DNA from: Anaerolineales bacterium
GTDB taxonomy: Bacteria > Chloroflexota > Anaerolineae > Anaerolineales > UBA4823
Direction of reading: 5' to 3'
DNA: 35,114 nucleotides
Assembly (NCBI GenBank): GCA_014859065.1
Contig: JACUUU010000005.1
Location: 1-35,114 of the forward strand
Position numbers and translations under genes: made by a program. How positions within the stretch are numbered: the stretch's first letter is position 1; every line of letters begins with the position of its first letter. Under the pieces are notes generated by a model. It searched no databases, was not told where the DNA came from, and was given only the letters and a program-made list of their open reading frames with translations. Below, piece by piece: positions 9,060-19,033 of this stretch.

Positions 9060-10178
9060 TCATCGCACAACCTTCTCGATAATTGCAAGTAAACGCTTAC
9101 CGGCAGCCTGCCAGTTCAGTTCCCGTTCAAAACGTTGGCGCGTACTCCGTCGCAGTTCCAGGTAGTCCTCTGGTGCATCTAGCCAACGCTGCAGCGCTGC
9201 CACATAAGCCTCTGCCGGGCTGCCTCTGGGCAACACAATCCCTGAAACCTGGTCTTCTACCGTCGTTGCCAGCCCCCCGGCCGCATTTGTCAGGGTCGGC
9301 ACCCCAAAAGCCGCGGCCTCGCTAGCCACAATCCCGGCCGCCTCAAAGCGCGCGGGGTGGATCAAAAAATGCGCCCACTGATAATGGCCGGTATATTCAG
9401 CCAGGTCAGCTGGTTGTACCTTATCATACAAGCGCGTAAACTGCACGTGCGGCCGGTCTTCGCCGCTCAACCCCACAATCCGAAGTTCTGTCGCAATCCC
9501 AGCCCGGTTAAGCTGTTCCACCACCTCGATCGCAATATCAATCCCCTTACGCTGGTACATGCGACCCACCAGCAGCAAACGCAAAGGGCGAAACTGTGGC
9601 TTCTCAAAATCCAGCTCCTGCGGAATAGCCGCCGCCGGCAGCGAAGCCGGGATCGGGAGAACTGTAATCCGCTCCGCCAACAAGCCATAATCACGCTCTA
9701 AAAACTCAGCCGACCAGCGGCTGCACGTAATCACATGCGCGCTCTTCCTAACCACCTCCCGTTCCCAAGCCAACATACGCCGGTACTCTAACCACGAAAA
9801 GAGCGGGTCTTGCTGCTGCTGCCCAATAATGGTTGTATCCAACATATACACCAGCGGCACATTGGTTCGCAGCCGCACGAACGGCGCTCCAAAAAAACCA
9901 AAAATCACCTGTGGCTCAAACGCCTCAACCACTCTTTCCACCTCGCGCGCACTCGCCCTCAGATAAGCCAACGAATGCTTGGCATAGCGCTCCTTACTGA
10001 ACAACCGATGCAGCTTACGATACCCCCTCTCAATCAGCCCGCACACCTCAGCGAACGGCCCCACCACCTCCACCGTCCCACCCTGCGCCAGCAAAGCATG
10101 GTAAAGATCATAGTCCGTCCCGCTCCCATCCTGCATCCGTAGCGGGCTATAACGATTAGCAACATACAGAATTTTCAT
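9060..10178 (-). CDS. Glycosyltransferase (GT4-like)
   Basis: MKILYVANRYSPLRMQDGSGTDYDL, LRLLLVGRMYQRKGIDIAIEVVEQL, RFEAAGIVASEAAAFGVPTLTNAAGGLATTVED. Confidence 0.93.
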   Translation of the reverse strand: MKILYVANRYSPLRMQDGSGTDYDLYHALLAQGGTVEVVGPFAEVCGLIERGYRKLHRLFSKERYAKHSLAYLRASAREVERVVEAFEPQVIFGFFGAPFVRLRTNVPLVYMLDTTIIGQQQQDPLFSWLEYRRMLAWEREVVRKSAHVITCSRWSAEFLERDYGLLAERITVLPIPASLPAAAIPQELDFEKPQFRPLRLLLVGRMYQRKGIDIAIEVVEQLNRAGIATELRIVGLSGEDRPHVQFTRLYDKVQPADLAEYTGHYQWAHFLIHPARFEAAGIVASEAAAFGVPTLTNAAGGLATTVEDQVSGIVLPRGSPAEAYVAALQRWLDAPEDYLELRRSTRQRFERELNWQAAGKRLLAIIEKVVR

Positions 10179-10204
10179 TTTCGTCCATACCTATCAGCCA
10201 CCGA

Positions 10205-10505
10205 ACCTCAAACTGGCGATGCGATCCTCATGATGATCGCCGGGGGAGAGAACACCACGCCTGCCAGGAATATTATGTTCAATCGGTCTGAATTCCTAAT
10301 TATTTCACATGCAAAGGCAGGAATGGGAAAATTTTCGCAAGGCTCAATTCGGTCATCAGCTGGCGAATAAACATATTTCAAAGAGGTCACTCCCAGCCAG
10401 GTGTTTTCAATTTCTTGAATTGTTTTGTGATGCCTGTGCTAACCCTTTGAATCGTCATGCGGCAGTCACTGCACTATCTTTGGCCGTGTTTACCTTCCAG
10501 CCATT
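10205..10505 (-). pseudogene. 5' fragment of an MFS transporter gene, paralogous to 8645-8925
   Basis: ORF 10208-10390 has FLAGVVFSPPAIIMRIASPV against [20 protein letters not shown] in the intact MFS. Nucleotide similarity continues through the start and upstream region. Confidence 0.9.
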
Positions 10506-10512
10506 ATAACAA

Positions 10513-10541
10513 TTAAAAAGCGCAGTGGGTGTTACTGCGCT
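10513..10541 (-). terminator. Rho-independent terminator downstream of tRNA(CAU)
   Basis: Minus strand AGCGCAGTAACACCCACTGCGCTTTTTAATT. Confidence 0.8.
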
Positions 10542-10548
10542 TGAAACA

Positions 10549-10620
10549 TGGGCCCGGTAGGATTCGAACCTACGACCAAACGGTTATGAGCCGTCCGCTC
10601 TGCCGCTGAGCTACGGGCCC
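10549..10620 (-). tRNA. tRNA with CAU anticodon (elongator Met or lysidine-type Ile2; not resolved)
   Basis: GGGCCCGTAGCTCAGCGGCAGAGCGGACGGCTCATAACCGTTTGGTCGTAGGTTCGAATCCTACCGGGCCCA; full cloverleaf; CCA not encoded. Confidence 0.96.
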
Positions 10621-10636
10621 TCTCAGGGGAGTGAAG

Positions 10637-10708
10637 AGCGGGCGATGGGACTCGAACCCACGAATGTCAGCTTGGAAGGCTGATGCCTTACCACTTGGCG
10701 ACGCCCGC
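10637..10708 (-). tRNA. tRNA-Gly (UCC)
   Basis: GCGGGCGTCGCCAAGTGGTAAGGCATCAGCCTTCCAAGCTGACATTCGTGGGTTCGAGTCCCATCGCCCGC; anticodon loop CTTCCAA. Confidence 0.96.
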
Positions 10709-10762
10709 GTGTCCATCATTTTAATCTACATCACTGCCCTTGGCAAGTCTATATTCAAAACG

Positions 10763-11851
10763 CTACAATACCTCGTCCAGGTCCAACTCACGTGACCTGG
10801 CGCGGGCTTTCATCCAATCCATCTCCCTTACTGGAGGGGGAGTGATCTCTGTTTCAGGACGAAGGACCAGTTGAAGAGCGCCTTCCTGGCAGGCAAGGAC
10901 GCAAACCCCGCACCCCGCGCAACGCTGTGTATCAATGTTTAGCGCTTCTTCCATTCTCAACGCATTAAACTGGCAACGCTCAATACAATCACCACACAAA
11001 ACGCACAGCTCACTATCAACTGTGTTGACGAAGGCCGAGCGGGCGACTACACCAGCCAAACCCAGTTCTGACATGCCGCGCAAGATGCCGCACGAGCAAG
11101 TACAGCAGTTGCAGATATACCATAAGCCATCCTGGTTGTTGCTGACCGAATGCACCAGTCCTGCCTCGGCCGCGCGGTGCAGAACCTGTAAGGCTTCCTC
11201 CTGAGTCAAAGCGCGAATAGTGGTGGAATGGTCGAAGGCTCCGGGGACAGTGCTCATGGCCATACAAACATCCAACGGATGCTGGCAAGGCTGGCCAATG
11301 AGCATCTTCTGTTTACGGCAAATGCAATCTAAAACCCCCCAGGATTTGTTGGAGGCTATGATTTCAGCAGCGCTCTCGAATGGGTGTACTTCCAAACCAA
11401 TGGGAATGCTCTCATTGATTGGAATGACCCGATGAACGGGTGGTTGGACTTCAAGCAGTTTCCGAAATCCTTGGTTGTAATAGCTTTCAAAAAGCTCAGC
11501 CAGTTCGGTATCTATGCTGGCAAACTGCATTTCGTAAATGCCAACCACAAATGGCATCAGGCCAAAACCGAGACCTCCCCGAGTCTTTCCAGCGGAGATT
11601 AAGCCCCGTATAGACATCTCTTTGAGCTGTTTACGCAATAAAGCTGCATCTCCTCCAATTCGGGCAGCTATCTGCTCTGGGGTTTCCAGGGTCAGTCGTA
11701 GTTGAGAAGCCAGCTCTGCTTCTTCAGGAGAGTAGAGCTTTGCTAACAAACGCAGCTCCGTGCCATCCGGGGTTGCAGGAAAACCACTCGGCAGGCTGTC
11801 CAGGCGTTTAGCCAATTTCTGGTATGAGGTAAGTTCTGTTATATCTGACAT
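10763..11851 (-). CDS. 4Fe-4S ferredoxin-type protein with N-terminal helical/winged-helix-like region
   Basis: C-terminal clusters CVLCGDCIERC and CAGCGVCVLAC; additional Cys motif CNCCTCSC. ORF extends to 11965, but MSDITEL (start 11851) avoids overlap with the upstream gene. Confidence 0.82.
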   Translation of the reverse strand: MSDITELTSYQKLAKRLDSLPSGFPATPDGTELRLLAKLYSPEEAELASQLRLTLETPEQIAARIGGDAALLRKQLKEMSIRGLISAGKTRGGLGFGLMPFVVGIYEMQFASIDTELAELFESYYNQGFRKLLEVQPPVHRVIPINESIPIGLEVHPFESAAEIIASNKSWGVLDCICRKQKMLIGQPCQHPLDVCMAMSTVPGAFDHSTTIRALTQEEALQVLHRAAEAGLVHSVSNNQDGLWYICNCCTCSCGILRGMSELGLAGVVARSAFVNTVDSELCVLCGDCIERCQFNALRMEEALNIDTQRCAGCGVCVLACQEGALQLVLRPETEITPPPVREMDWMKARARSRELDLDEVL

Positions 11852-11910
11852 ATCATCCCGTGTCATCATGCGAAAAGTCCATTTCGTCCGGACTTCTAGT
11901 GCATATTCAA

Positions 11911-12975
11911 CTACCCAAGATCGACCTGATAACCCAATCCAGGTATATCGCTGGCAATCAACCAACCTTCTTGAAGCTCAAAGCCAGCTTGCGACGGGTC
12001 ACCAACCAAATCCAGATACCCATCCAGGTCGCAAAAAGCCACGTTAGGGCTGCTCAATGCCAGGCTGAGGCCGGCACTGATGAGAAGCGACGGCTCGATG
12101 AAACAACCCACCATGGTGGTCAGTTTGGCAGCCCGTGCAATCGCATCGATCTGGCGTGCATTGCGCAGTCCCCCGCTGGTTACCAGCTTAATACTCAATC
12201 CATTCACAGCTCCTGCAGAGGCCAGAACTAATGCTGACTCTGGTCCTGTCAGGCTTTGATCGGCCAGGATTGGGATAGGGGAAGTTTCACGCAGCTGGCG
12301 CAGCCCATTCAAATCATCAGGGGCTGTTGGCTGCTCAAGCATCTCGAGCACATTTTCCAGAGCACGCGCTAATTCCGTGGCCTGGCGGACTGAATACGCG
12401 CCATCCGCATCCAGGCGCAAAATGTGGTCTGGTAGTGCCCGATGGATTGCTCGTAACCTTTGGACATCTTCTTCCACGTCAAGACCCCCCTTTACCTTCA
12501 ACATGCGGAATCCCTGGTTTGCCCGACCGCATGCCAGTTCAACACTTTCTTTCACCGGTGAAATGGGGATCGTTGCCGAGGTTTGAATGCGCGTACGGTA
12601 ACCTCCCAGGATACGATAAAGGGGCAATCAGGCTGCAAGTCCCAATAAGTCATGAAATGCCAGGTCAAAGGCGCAAAGAACGGCGGGAGGAGCATTGGTT
12701 TGAGCTATTAGCTGATCGAGGGAATATTCAATATCGATCGGATGAAGATCAGGGACAAGTTCGGCACATTCCTGGCATGCTTTGATGATATCTTGTGGTA
12801 TTTCTCCCGTTAAATATTGGTTAGCGACCGTACATCCCCATGCAGTTTGCCCATGTTTCGTCTCCAGGCGTACAAATATGGCCGTGATCGAATCTATGTC
12901 CGGTAGTCCAGCCATTTTGGCAGGTTTTAATAATTTCAGTTCGACAGGTGTTACTTTGACCCTGGTGATCTGCAT
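11911..12975 (-). pseudogene. Enolase-superfamily dipeptide epimerase-like gene interrupted by one in-frame TGA
   Basis: Same-frame halves 12628-13029 (...FDLAFHDLLGLAA*) and 11911-12627 (LPLYRILGGYR...LKVKGG...LRLDADGAY...LADQS...SIKLVTSGG...MVGCFIEPS...DLDGYLDL). TGA at 12630-12628. Likely start MQITRV at 12975, preceded by GGGAGG. Confidence 0.85.
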
Positions 12976-13206
12976 TTTAAACCTCCCTCGATTGAATCGC
13001 TTAGAATTTAATCGTCTTTTATTATACACCGGCTAAAGTATGACTTCAGCCATTATCTTTACCTGTCACCATACAAGCAATCCTAACTGGATTGAGGTAG
13101 AATAAATCTTACCCTTTTACGATTATAATAAATACAGTAAAAAGATAGCCTTATACTGATTAGTTGCGGTAATTATTCATTGGAAAGGTGAAAATAAAGA
13201 GAAATT

Positions 13207-14151
13207 ATGCCTCGAACCCCAACTCGTGACCGATTGACAACAGGACAAACGGATATCAAACCAATTCGGCGACCAGAATGGATAAAAGTACGCGCTCCAT
13301 CTGGCGAGAATTTTCATTGGTTGCACAACCTGATGCGCAGTAAGCACCTCAATACTGTATGCGAAGAAGCGATGTGCCCTAATATCGGTGAATGTTGGGG
13401 TGATGGCACCGCCACTTTCTTGATGATGGGCGACATTTGCACCCGTTCGTGTGGGTTTTGTGACATCAAGCGCGGTCAGCCCAACGACCTCGATTGGCTC
13501 GAACCTGCCCGAGTTGCCCAAGCGGTGAAAACAATGAACTTGAAGCATGCCGTGATCACCAGTGTAAATCGTGACGAACGCAAAGATGGGGGCGCTCCTA
13601 TCTTCGCCATGGTTATACGCCATGTCCGCCAAATCCACCCAGGTTGTTCGATCGAAGTGCTTATCCCCGATTTCAAAGGCAGCCTTGAAGCTCTCCAGAT
13701 CGTGATGGATGCGCGTCCCGAGATACTCAATCACAATGTCGAGACTGTTCCCCGTCTCTTCAAGCGTGTTCAACCCCAGGATCGTTACGAGTGGGCTGCT
13801 GCCACCCTCACCAACGCCAAGAAACTCGATCCCGAGGTGCTGACCAAGTCAGGCATTATGGTCGGTCTTGGAGAGAGCCTTGCGGAGGTCAAAGACGTTA
13901 TGCGTGACCAGCGTCTCTGGGGAGTCGACATCCTCACTGTAGGTCAATATCTCCAACCCAGCAAGAAGCACCTTCCAATTGAACGCTACTACACCCCTGA
14001 AGAATTCGCCGAAATCAAGCGGTTTGGCTTAGAGATCGGTTTCAAGTGGGTAGAAAGCGGCCCCTTGGTGCGCTCTTCCTACCGCGCAGCCGATCAGGTG
14101 CGCGCCCTCAGCGTCGTCCACCGCCGACTTTATGGAGAAAATCCTGATTAG
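13207..14151 (+). CDS. lipA: Lipoyl synthase
   Basis: [39 protein letters not shown] (both cluster motifs), [48 protein letters not shown]. Confidence 0.98.
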   Translation: MPRTPTRDRLTTGQTDIKPIRRPEWIKVRAPSGENFHWLHNLMRSKHLNTVCEEAMCPNIGECWGDGTATFLMMGDICTRSCGFCDIKRGQPNDLDWLEPARVAQAVKTMNLKHAVITSVNRDERKDGGAPIFAMVIRHVRQIHPGCSIEVLIPDFKGSLEALQIVMDARPEILNHNVETVPRLFKRVQPQDRYEWAAATLTNAKKLDPEVLTKSGIMVGLGESLAEVKDVMRDQRLWGVDILTVGQYLQPSKKHLPIERYYTPEEFAEIKRFGLEIGFKWVESGPLVRSSYRAADQVRALSVVHRRLYGENPD

Positions 14152-14187
14152 ATTCGTATAGCTTTGGTCTTAATCTGGTCCCACAAA

Positions 14188-14604
14188 TCAACCCCAGGCA
14201 TTTGACCCTGTAATCCCGGGCAACCTGGGATTAACCTCTCTCCTGGGGATGTACCCTCGAGCTTTATGGGGTGGAAATGGGTGATGGGTTTCTACTTTTG
14301 CCACTAGGCATGATTCTTGGTCAATCCCATCGATTTTAATCACGCTAGCAATGATTTCATCTAAGGCATCTAGGTCCTGACCATATAGGGGCACGACTAT
14401 ATCGAATTCCCCCGTGACCACATCAGCTCGGGTAATGAATCTGCTTGTAGGCTTATTTTCAGGGATGAGCTCCGCATGAGAATTCAATATCCTCTCAGCG
14501 ACTTGATCCTTATCAAATCCCTTTTCGACCTTTAGCAACACCCATGCACGGGCAGCATTCTCCCAGATATTTCCTTGACCTTCCCTGGTTGTATTTACGT
14601 TCAT
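14188..14604 (-). CDS. Lrp/AsnC ligand-binding (RAM)-like domain protein
   Basis: 138 aa; ARAWVLLKVEKGFDKDQVAERILNSH...ADVVTGEFDIVVPLYGQDLDALDEIIASVIKIDGIDQESCLVA; no HTH visible. Confidence 0.65.
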   Translation of the reverse strand: MNVNTTREGQGNIWENAARAWVLLKVEKGFDKDQVAERILNSHAELIPENKPTSRFITRADVVTGEFDIVVPLYGQDLDALDEIIASVIKIDGIDQESCLVAKVETHHPFPPHKARGYIPRREVNPRLPGITGSNAWG

Positions 14605-14654
14605 AGTTTTTTGCTCCTCATCTTTGGCTTATAAATATCCTTTTTTATCAAATA

Positions 14655-17600
14655 TCACCGCTGAGAGCGATCAATGTGAAGTTCCCGAAAAGATATCGGA
14701 TACGATGTCTTCTTGGGAAGCTTAACCCACGGCTTGGCAAGCATGTACCTTTCACCATAAGTTAACGGCATTATCACAGCCTGCTCCCTGACCAGGATTT
14801 GATCAGCCCGCTGATAAAGCATCATCCGCCGCTGATGGTCAGATATTACACTTGCTTCTGCTGTGATGGCATCAAATTTCAGGTTCTGCCAGAGAGGCAA
14901 ATTAATCCCTTCATTGCTGTGGAAGGTTATCCGCAGCAGACTATCCGGATCCGGATAGTCTGCACTCCACCCAGTTAACATTAACTCTGCTGGATCATGG
15001 TACAGCTTTTGCAAGAAATCATCCCAATCCTCCACGCTTTGGGGAACCAGATCTATGTTAAGATTCTGCCTCCAAGAGTTGCGCAGGTAACGAAGAACAC
15101 GGTTTCCCCCCGGGATATGCAGCCAGGCAACTTGTGGGAAACCTTTCCCCTGCGGATAACCTGCCTCACTGAGCAGCTGGCGAGCTCGCTCCGGGTTATA
15201 TGGCAACCCAATTTTGGCTGAATGTCCTGGCATCCCCGGAGGGATGAATCCACCTATCGCTGGAAGCCGCTGACCGGAGAACGCTTCGGCAATTAATCCC
15301 TGCCGATCGACTGCCTGGATTAGAGATTTCCGCAAACGGGGATCATTAAACGGAGGTCGATCTACTCGGAAATTTAGAAATAGAGTCGAGGGATACTGGA
15401 TGCGGATGATTTCCTTCCCATGTTTTTCGATCACCCGAGCGATTGTGTCTGGATCTGCATTCAGCAGGGTGACCATGTCAACTTCTCCTGAATCATATGC
15501 GTCCAACGCCTGCCCGTAACTGCTGAAGAAATTACACTCGATCCTTTCCGCATTCCCTTCAAAGGGTCCCAAGTACAACGGGTTTCGAACCAGCACAAAC
15601 CCTTCATCTGACTTCCTTTCCTGTAACTGGTAGGGGCCATTTGAGATACATACCCCTGCTCCTGTCCAATCAGATCCATAGCATTCTGGCGACCGTTTCG
15701 GTAAGGCGCAGGCGATATTTTGAGCCAGCAGATAGGGGATGTATGCCGAGGGGCTTTCCAGCTGCAGCTCAAGTGTTTTGTCATCAATTACTCGGATCCC
15801 TACCTCATCCACCTGTGCCAGCTCACCATTCCAATAGGCACGCGCATTTTTAATCGGGGAAAGCAAGTGAGCGTATGGGAATTTTAGCTCCGGATTCAGG
15901 TTTCGTTTTAGTGCAAATTCGAAATCCTCCGCAGTGACTGGCGTGCCATCACTCCAGAGGGCATCATCGCGTAAAAAAAACCTGTAGCTGCATCCATCAG
16001 GTGAGACTTCCCAACTAGCCGCCATTGCTGGGAGCACATTAAAATCTTCACCTATGCGGACCAATCCCTGGAATAACTGGCTGGTAAAAAAGGTCGATAC
16101 GTCATCGTGAACCTCTCCCGGATCTAACGAAATCGGATGTTCGGCAGCAACGGCTACTGTCTCCCCAATAAAACCATGCTTCTCTGGAATGTTGCCTCCA
16201 GTCTCTATAAGACTAAAAGCTTCCTTGTAAGCTTGGCGGGCTTTCTCAGTTTCAAACGCCCCTGTGTAGACTAATCCCAACTTAAATAAAGTCCTGGAGG
16301 CTGCTTCGAGTTCTCCTCGCTCTCGCTGTAATTTTATTGCTTGAAGGTAATGGCGTTCTGCTTCTCGATGGGCATACACTGACCGCGCTTGATCTCCTGC
16401 CCTGGTTAGATAAGCCACAGCTCGTTCGCTGTCCCCGGCTAATACCAGGTGTTCAGCGATTAATCCGGTGTATTCACTAATTCGCCCGCCGCTATGTTCG
16501 ATCAACCACTCAGCGATCCGCTCATGAGCTGCACGCCGGCCTCGCACCGTCAAGCTTTCATAGGTCACATCTCTCAGCAAACTGTGTTGGAAGATATACT
16601 CTTGGGCGTCTGCCAAAGTAGATTTCTCCCGACGATAAATTAGATTCTTATTTCGCAATGAAGATAATGCCTTTTCCACCTCCTCAGCGCTCAATTTCAT
16701 ATCGAATGAACCGGAAGAATATATAACCGCTCCATTCCAGAACACCCTGCCCACAACTGACGCTTGCTGCAATACTGTCCTCTCAACTGGAGTCAGGGTG
16801 TCAATGCGTGCCTGGAGAACACCTGTCAATGTCATGGGAATATCCACCTCTCCCAAACGCTCAAGGACCGCTTCCCAACGTTCATGCCCAATCTCCCCAC
16901 CCTCATTCCTGCCTTCATCTACATGCCTGGAAATAACTCTCTGGTCGATCAGCACCTTTATCAGTTCTTCAACATAAAAAGGGTTTCCCTCAGCCAAACC
17001 TACCACCAGGTCATATAAAACTTCAGGGATTTGAGACATGTATTTGAGAATTTCGCTGACCAGCTGGCAGCTCTCTCTCCGGGTAAGCGGTTTTAGGTGG
17101 ATTCGAAAATGCTGCTGTTGACCTTCTCCCCAATATGGTCTGCGCTCAAATATCTGCGGTCGGGTAAGGCAAAGAACAAGTATCGGTGTATTTGTGGTTA
17201 AATTAGCCAGCTCGTTGATAAAATCCAATGAGCTATCGTCAGACCATTGCAGATCTTCTAGGACAATCACGATTGGTGATCCCATTGATAGCTGTGTAAA
17301 AAACTCCTTGATGTGTTCAAACCCACTTTCACGCAGTAATTGGGCATCCTCCCAGACCTTCTCATCAATTTGACTTGTGCGAAAATCAAAGCCCAGCAGT
17401 TGTCCAACCAGGTGTGCCCTTTCAACCCAGGTTTCATCGATACCAACGGTATCTCCAATTCCAGCCATGATTTTTTTCCAAACCAACCTTATCGAATCGC
17501 CTTCATAGATCTGAAAGCGATAGGCGAAGATATCTCGCAGCAACCCGTATGGTTGGTTCTGAGTCTCTGGTCGCGCTCGACCTTTGAAGAAATATACGTC

Positions 17601-18527
17601 TTTTTCTTGCGGTAATATATCAAGCCAATTTTGAAATTCATAGATCAAACGTGATTTACCAATCCCCGCATCTCCCAGGATTGTAATGACTTTTCCTTCT
17701 TTATCTTCAAAAGCGGATTGTAGAGCATCTTTCAACAGCTCGAATTCAGCCCTGCGGCCCACCATTTGGGTCTCGACACCCTCTACACCCCGACTGGGAG
17801 TCCGGAAAGGTCGCGGCAGGACATCAATAACCTGGTAGATCATAATTGCTTCTGGAAAACCTTTGACTGAAATTGGAGTAAGTGGGTTAACTCTAAAGAT
17901 ACCTCTTACATGACGGTAAGTATCATGGGTCATCAATAAACCGTCCACTGGGGCAGCTTTCTCCAGGCGGGCTGCTAAATTAACAGCTTCTCCCATGATG
18001 GTATCCTGCGCTTCTGTCTTCCCTCCTGTAGCAATAATACCGGTGTTTATCCCCACTCGAACTCGAAAACTTGAAATTCCCCATTGTTTTTGCAGATCCT
18101 GGGAAATTTCTCTTGCGACTGCCAGAATACCTAACCCAGCTCGCACTGCATGCTCCGGGTCGCTCTCGCGCGCGGTCGGTAGACCAAATACTGCTTTGAA
18201 TCCATCACCTTGATAGCGGGCGACATGCCCTCCGTATTCCTCTACCGGTTCCGCCAGCCGCTTTAAGGCCGCATCCATGATCTCTAATACCTCATCCGGT
18301 TCAAGGTGATGTGCCAGGTTGGTAGAGTCAACTACATCCGTAAATAAAATCGTTGCGAATTTCCGCTCCTGTTTAGGAGTTTCAAATTTCCCCTCTAATT
18401 CAGCTAATTCTCGCCTTAATGATTCTTGGGCTGAATCTACCACTGTATTACCCAATATTTCTCTTTGGGTTTCTAGCACTGCGATAGCTTCTTTTATCTT
18501 GATGATGTGCTCAGCAGCTGCGTTCAT
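14655..18527 (-). CDS. Class III adenylate/guanylate cyclase + AAA/STAND-type ATPase + TPR-like region + peptide ABC transporter substrate-binding (SBP_bac_5-like) fusion
   Basis: FATILFTDVVDSTNLAHHLEPDE, YQGDGFKAVFG, MGEAVNLAARLE (cyclase); ILGDAGIGKSRLIYEFQNWL and IVIVLEDLQWSDDSSLDFI (ATPase); AYLTRAGDQARSVYAHREAERHYLQAI (repeats); LFQGLVRIGEDFNVLPAMAASWEVSPDGCSYRFFLRDDALWSDGTPVTAEDFEFALKR and GWSADYPDPDSLLRITF (SBP). Confidence 0.9.
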   Translation of the reverse strand: MNAAAEHIIKIKEAIAVLETQREILGNTVVDSAQESLRRELAELEGKFETPKQERKFATILFTDVVDSTNLAHHLEPDEVLEIMDAALKRLAEPVEEYGGHVARYQGDGFKAVFGLPTARESDPEHAVRAGLGILAVAREISQDLQKQWGISSFRVRVGINTGIIATGGKTEAQDTIMGEAVNLAARLEKAAPVDGLLMTHDTYRHVRGIFRVNPLTPISVKGFPEAIMIYQVIDVLPRPFRTPSRGVEGVETQMVGRRAEFELLKDALQSAFEDKEGKVITILGDAGIGKSRLIYEFQNWLDILPQEKDVYFFKGRARPETQNQPYGLLRDIFAYRFQIYEGDSIRLVWKKIMAGIGDTVGIDETWVERAHLVGQLLGFDFRTSQIDEKVWEDAQLLRESGFEHIKEFFTQLSMGSPIVIVLEDLQWSDDSSLDFINELANLTTNTPILVLCLTRPQIFERRPYWGEGQQQHFRIHLKPLTRRESCQLVSEILKYMSQIPEVLYDLVVGLAEGNPFYVEELIKVLIDQRVISRHVDEGRNEGGEIGHERWEAVLERLGEVDIPMTLTGVLQARIDTLTPVERTVLQQASVVGRVFWNGAVIYSSGSFDMKLSAEEVEKALSSLRNKNLIYRREKSTLADAQEYIFQHSLLRDVTYESLTVRGRRAAHERIAEWLIEHSGGRISEYTGLIAEHLVLAGDSERAVAYLTRAGDQARSVYAHREAERHYLQAIKLQRERGELEAASRTLFKLGLVYTGAFETEKARQAYKEAFSLIETGGNIPEKHGFIGETVAVAAEHPISLDPGEVHDDVSTFFTSQLFQGLVRIGEDFNVLPAMAASWEVSPDGCSYRFFLRDDALWSDGTPVTAEDFEFALKRNLNPELKFPYAHLLSPIKNARAYWNGELAQVDEVGIRVIDDKTLELQLESPSAYIPYLLAQNIACALPKRSPECYGSDWTGAGVCISNGPYQLQERKSDEGFVLVRNPLYLGPFEGNAERIECNFFSSYGQALDAYDSGEVDMVTLLNADPDTIARVIEKHGKEIIRIQYPSTLFLNFRVDRPPFNDPRLRKSLIQAVDRQGLIAEAFSGQRLPAIGGFIPPGMPGHSAKIGLPYNPERARQLLSEAGYPQGKGFPQVAWLHIPGGNRVLRYLRNSWRQNLNIDLVPQSVEDWDDFLQKLYHDPAELMLTGWSADYPDPDSLLRITFHSNEGINLPLWQNLKFDAITAEASVISDHQRRMMLYQRADQILVREQAVIMPLTYGERYMLAKPWVKLPKKTSYPISFRELHIDRSQR
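14936..14963. repeat. 28-bp perfect palindrome in coding sequence
   Basis: GCAGACTATCCGGATCCGGATAGTCTGC equals its own reverse complement. Confidence 0.95.
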
Positions 18528-19033
18528 AGACTAACCTAAAGTGTACTATAGCAGTGGGTAAATTGGCTTGGTGATGAGACAATGGGGGCTCAATGCTGAT
18601 TTTTTGGACTTCAATTATACATTATTTTTTGCATTTGGTACCGGCTTGAAGAAAATCATTATTCTTATAGAGGACATTAAAATTCTAATTCTTAAATGGT
18701 TATCATTTAACTTCTTTCTTGGTTGTCAATAGAAATGATCAGGAGGTAAAATTACTGCATGCAATAAAATATGGTAATTTATCGATGAAACGATTATAGA
18801 TAGCGACTAAGAAAAAATAGACGCGCGCTTGCCAGTGGGAGCAGGAAGATACGCAGCTTGAATTTTGCCTAGGGGTTAGTCTTAGGGGGCATACACACCC
18901 TGTTTTTCTCTCGCAGGTTATTCTTCGGGTTTTCAGATTTCAAGTAGGTGTGGATCTGGTTTGGATCACCGCCCCAGAATTCGGCATTCACTGCTTCCAA
19001 CCTGGTCGCGATATTTACCTGAAGGGTATTAAC

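Noticed and set aside
13177-13773. 198-aa minus-strand ORF
   Set aside because: Fully antisense to lipA, which has unambiguous catalytic motifs.
18541-18949. 409-bp AT-rich gap before the aldehyde dehydrogenase, with a GGGGG..CACCCTGTTTTT segment
   Set aside because: The stem is only about 4-5 bp; not enough to call a terminator or RNA element.
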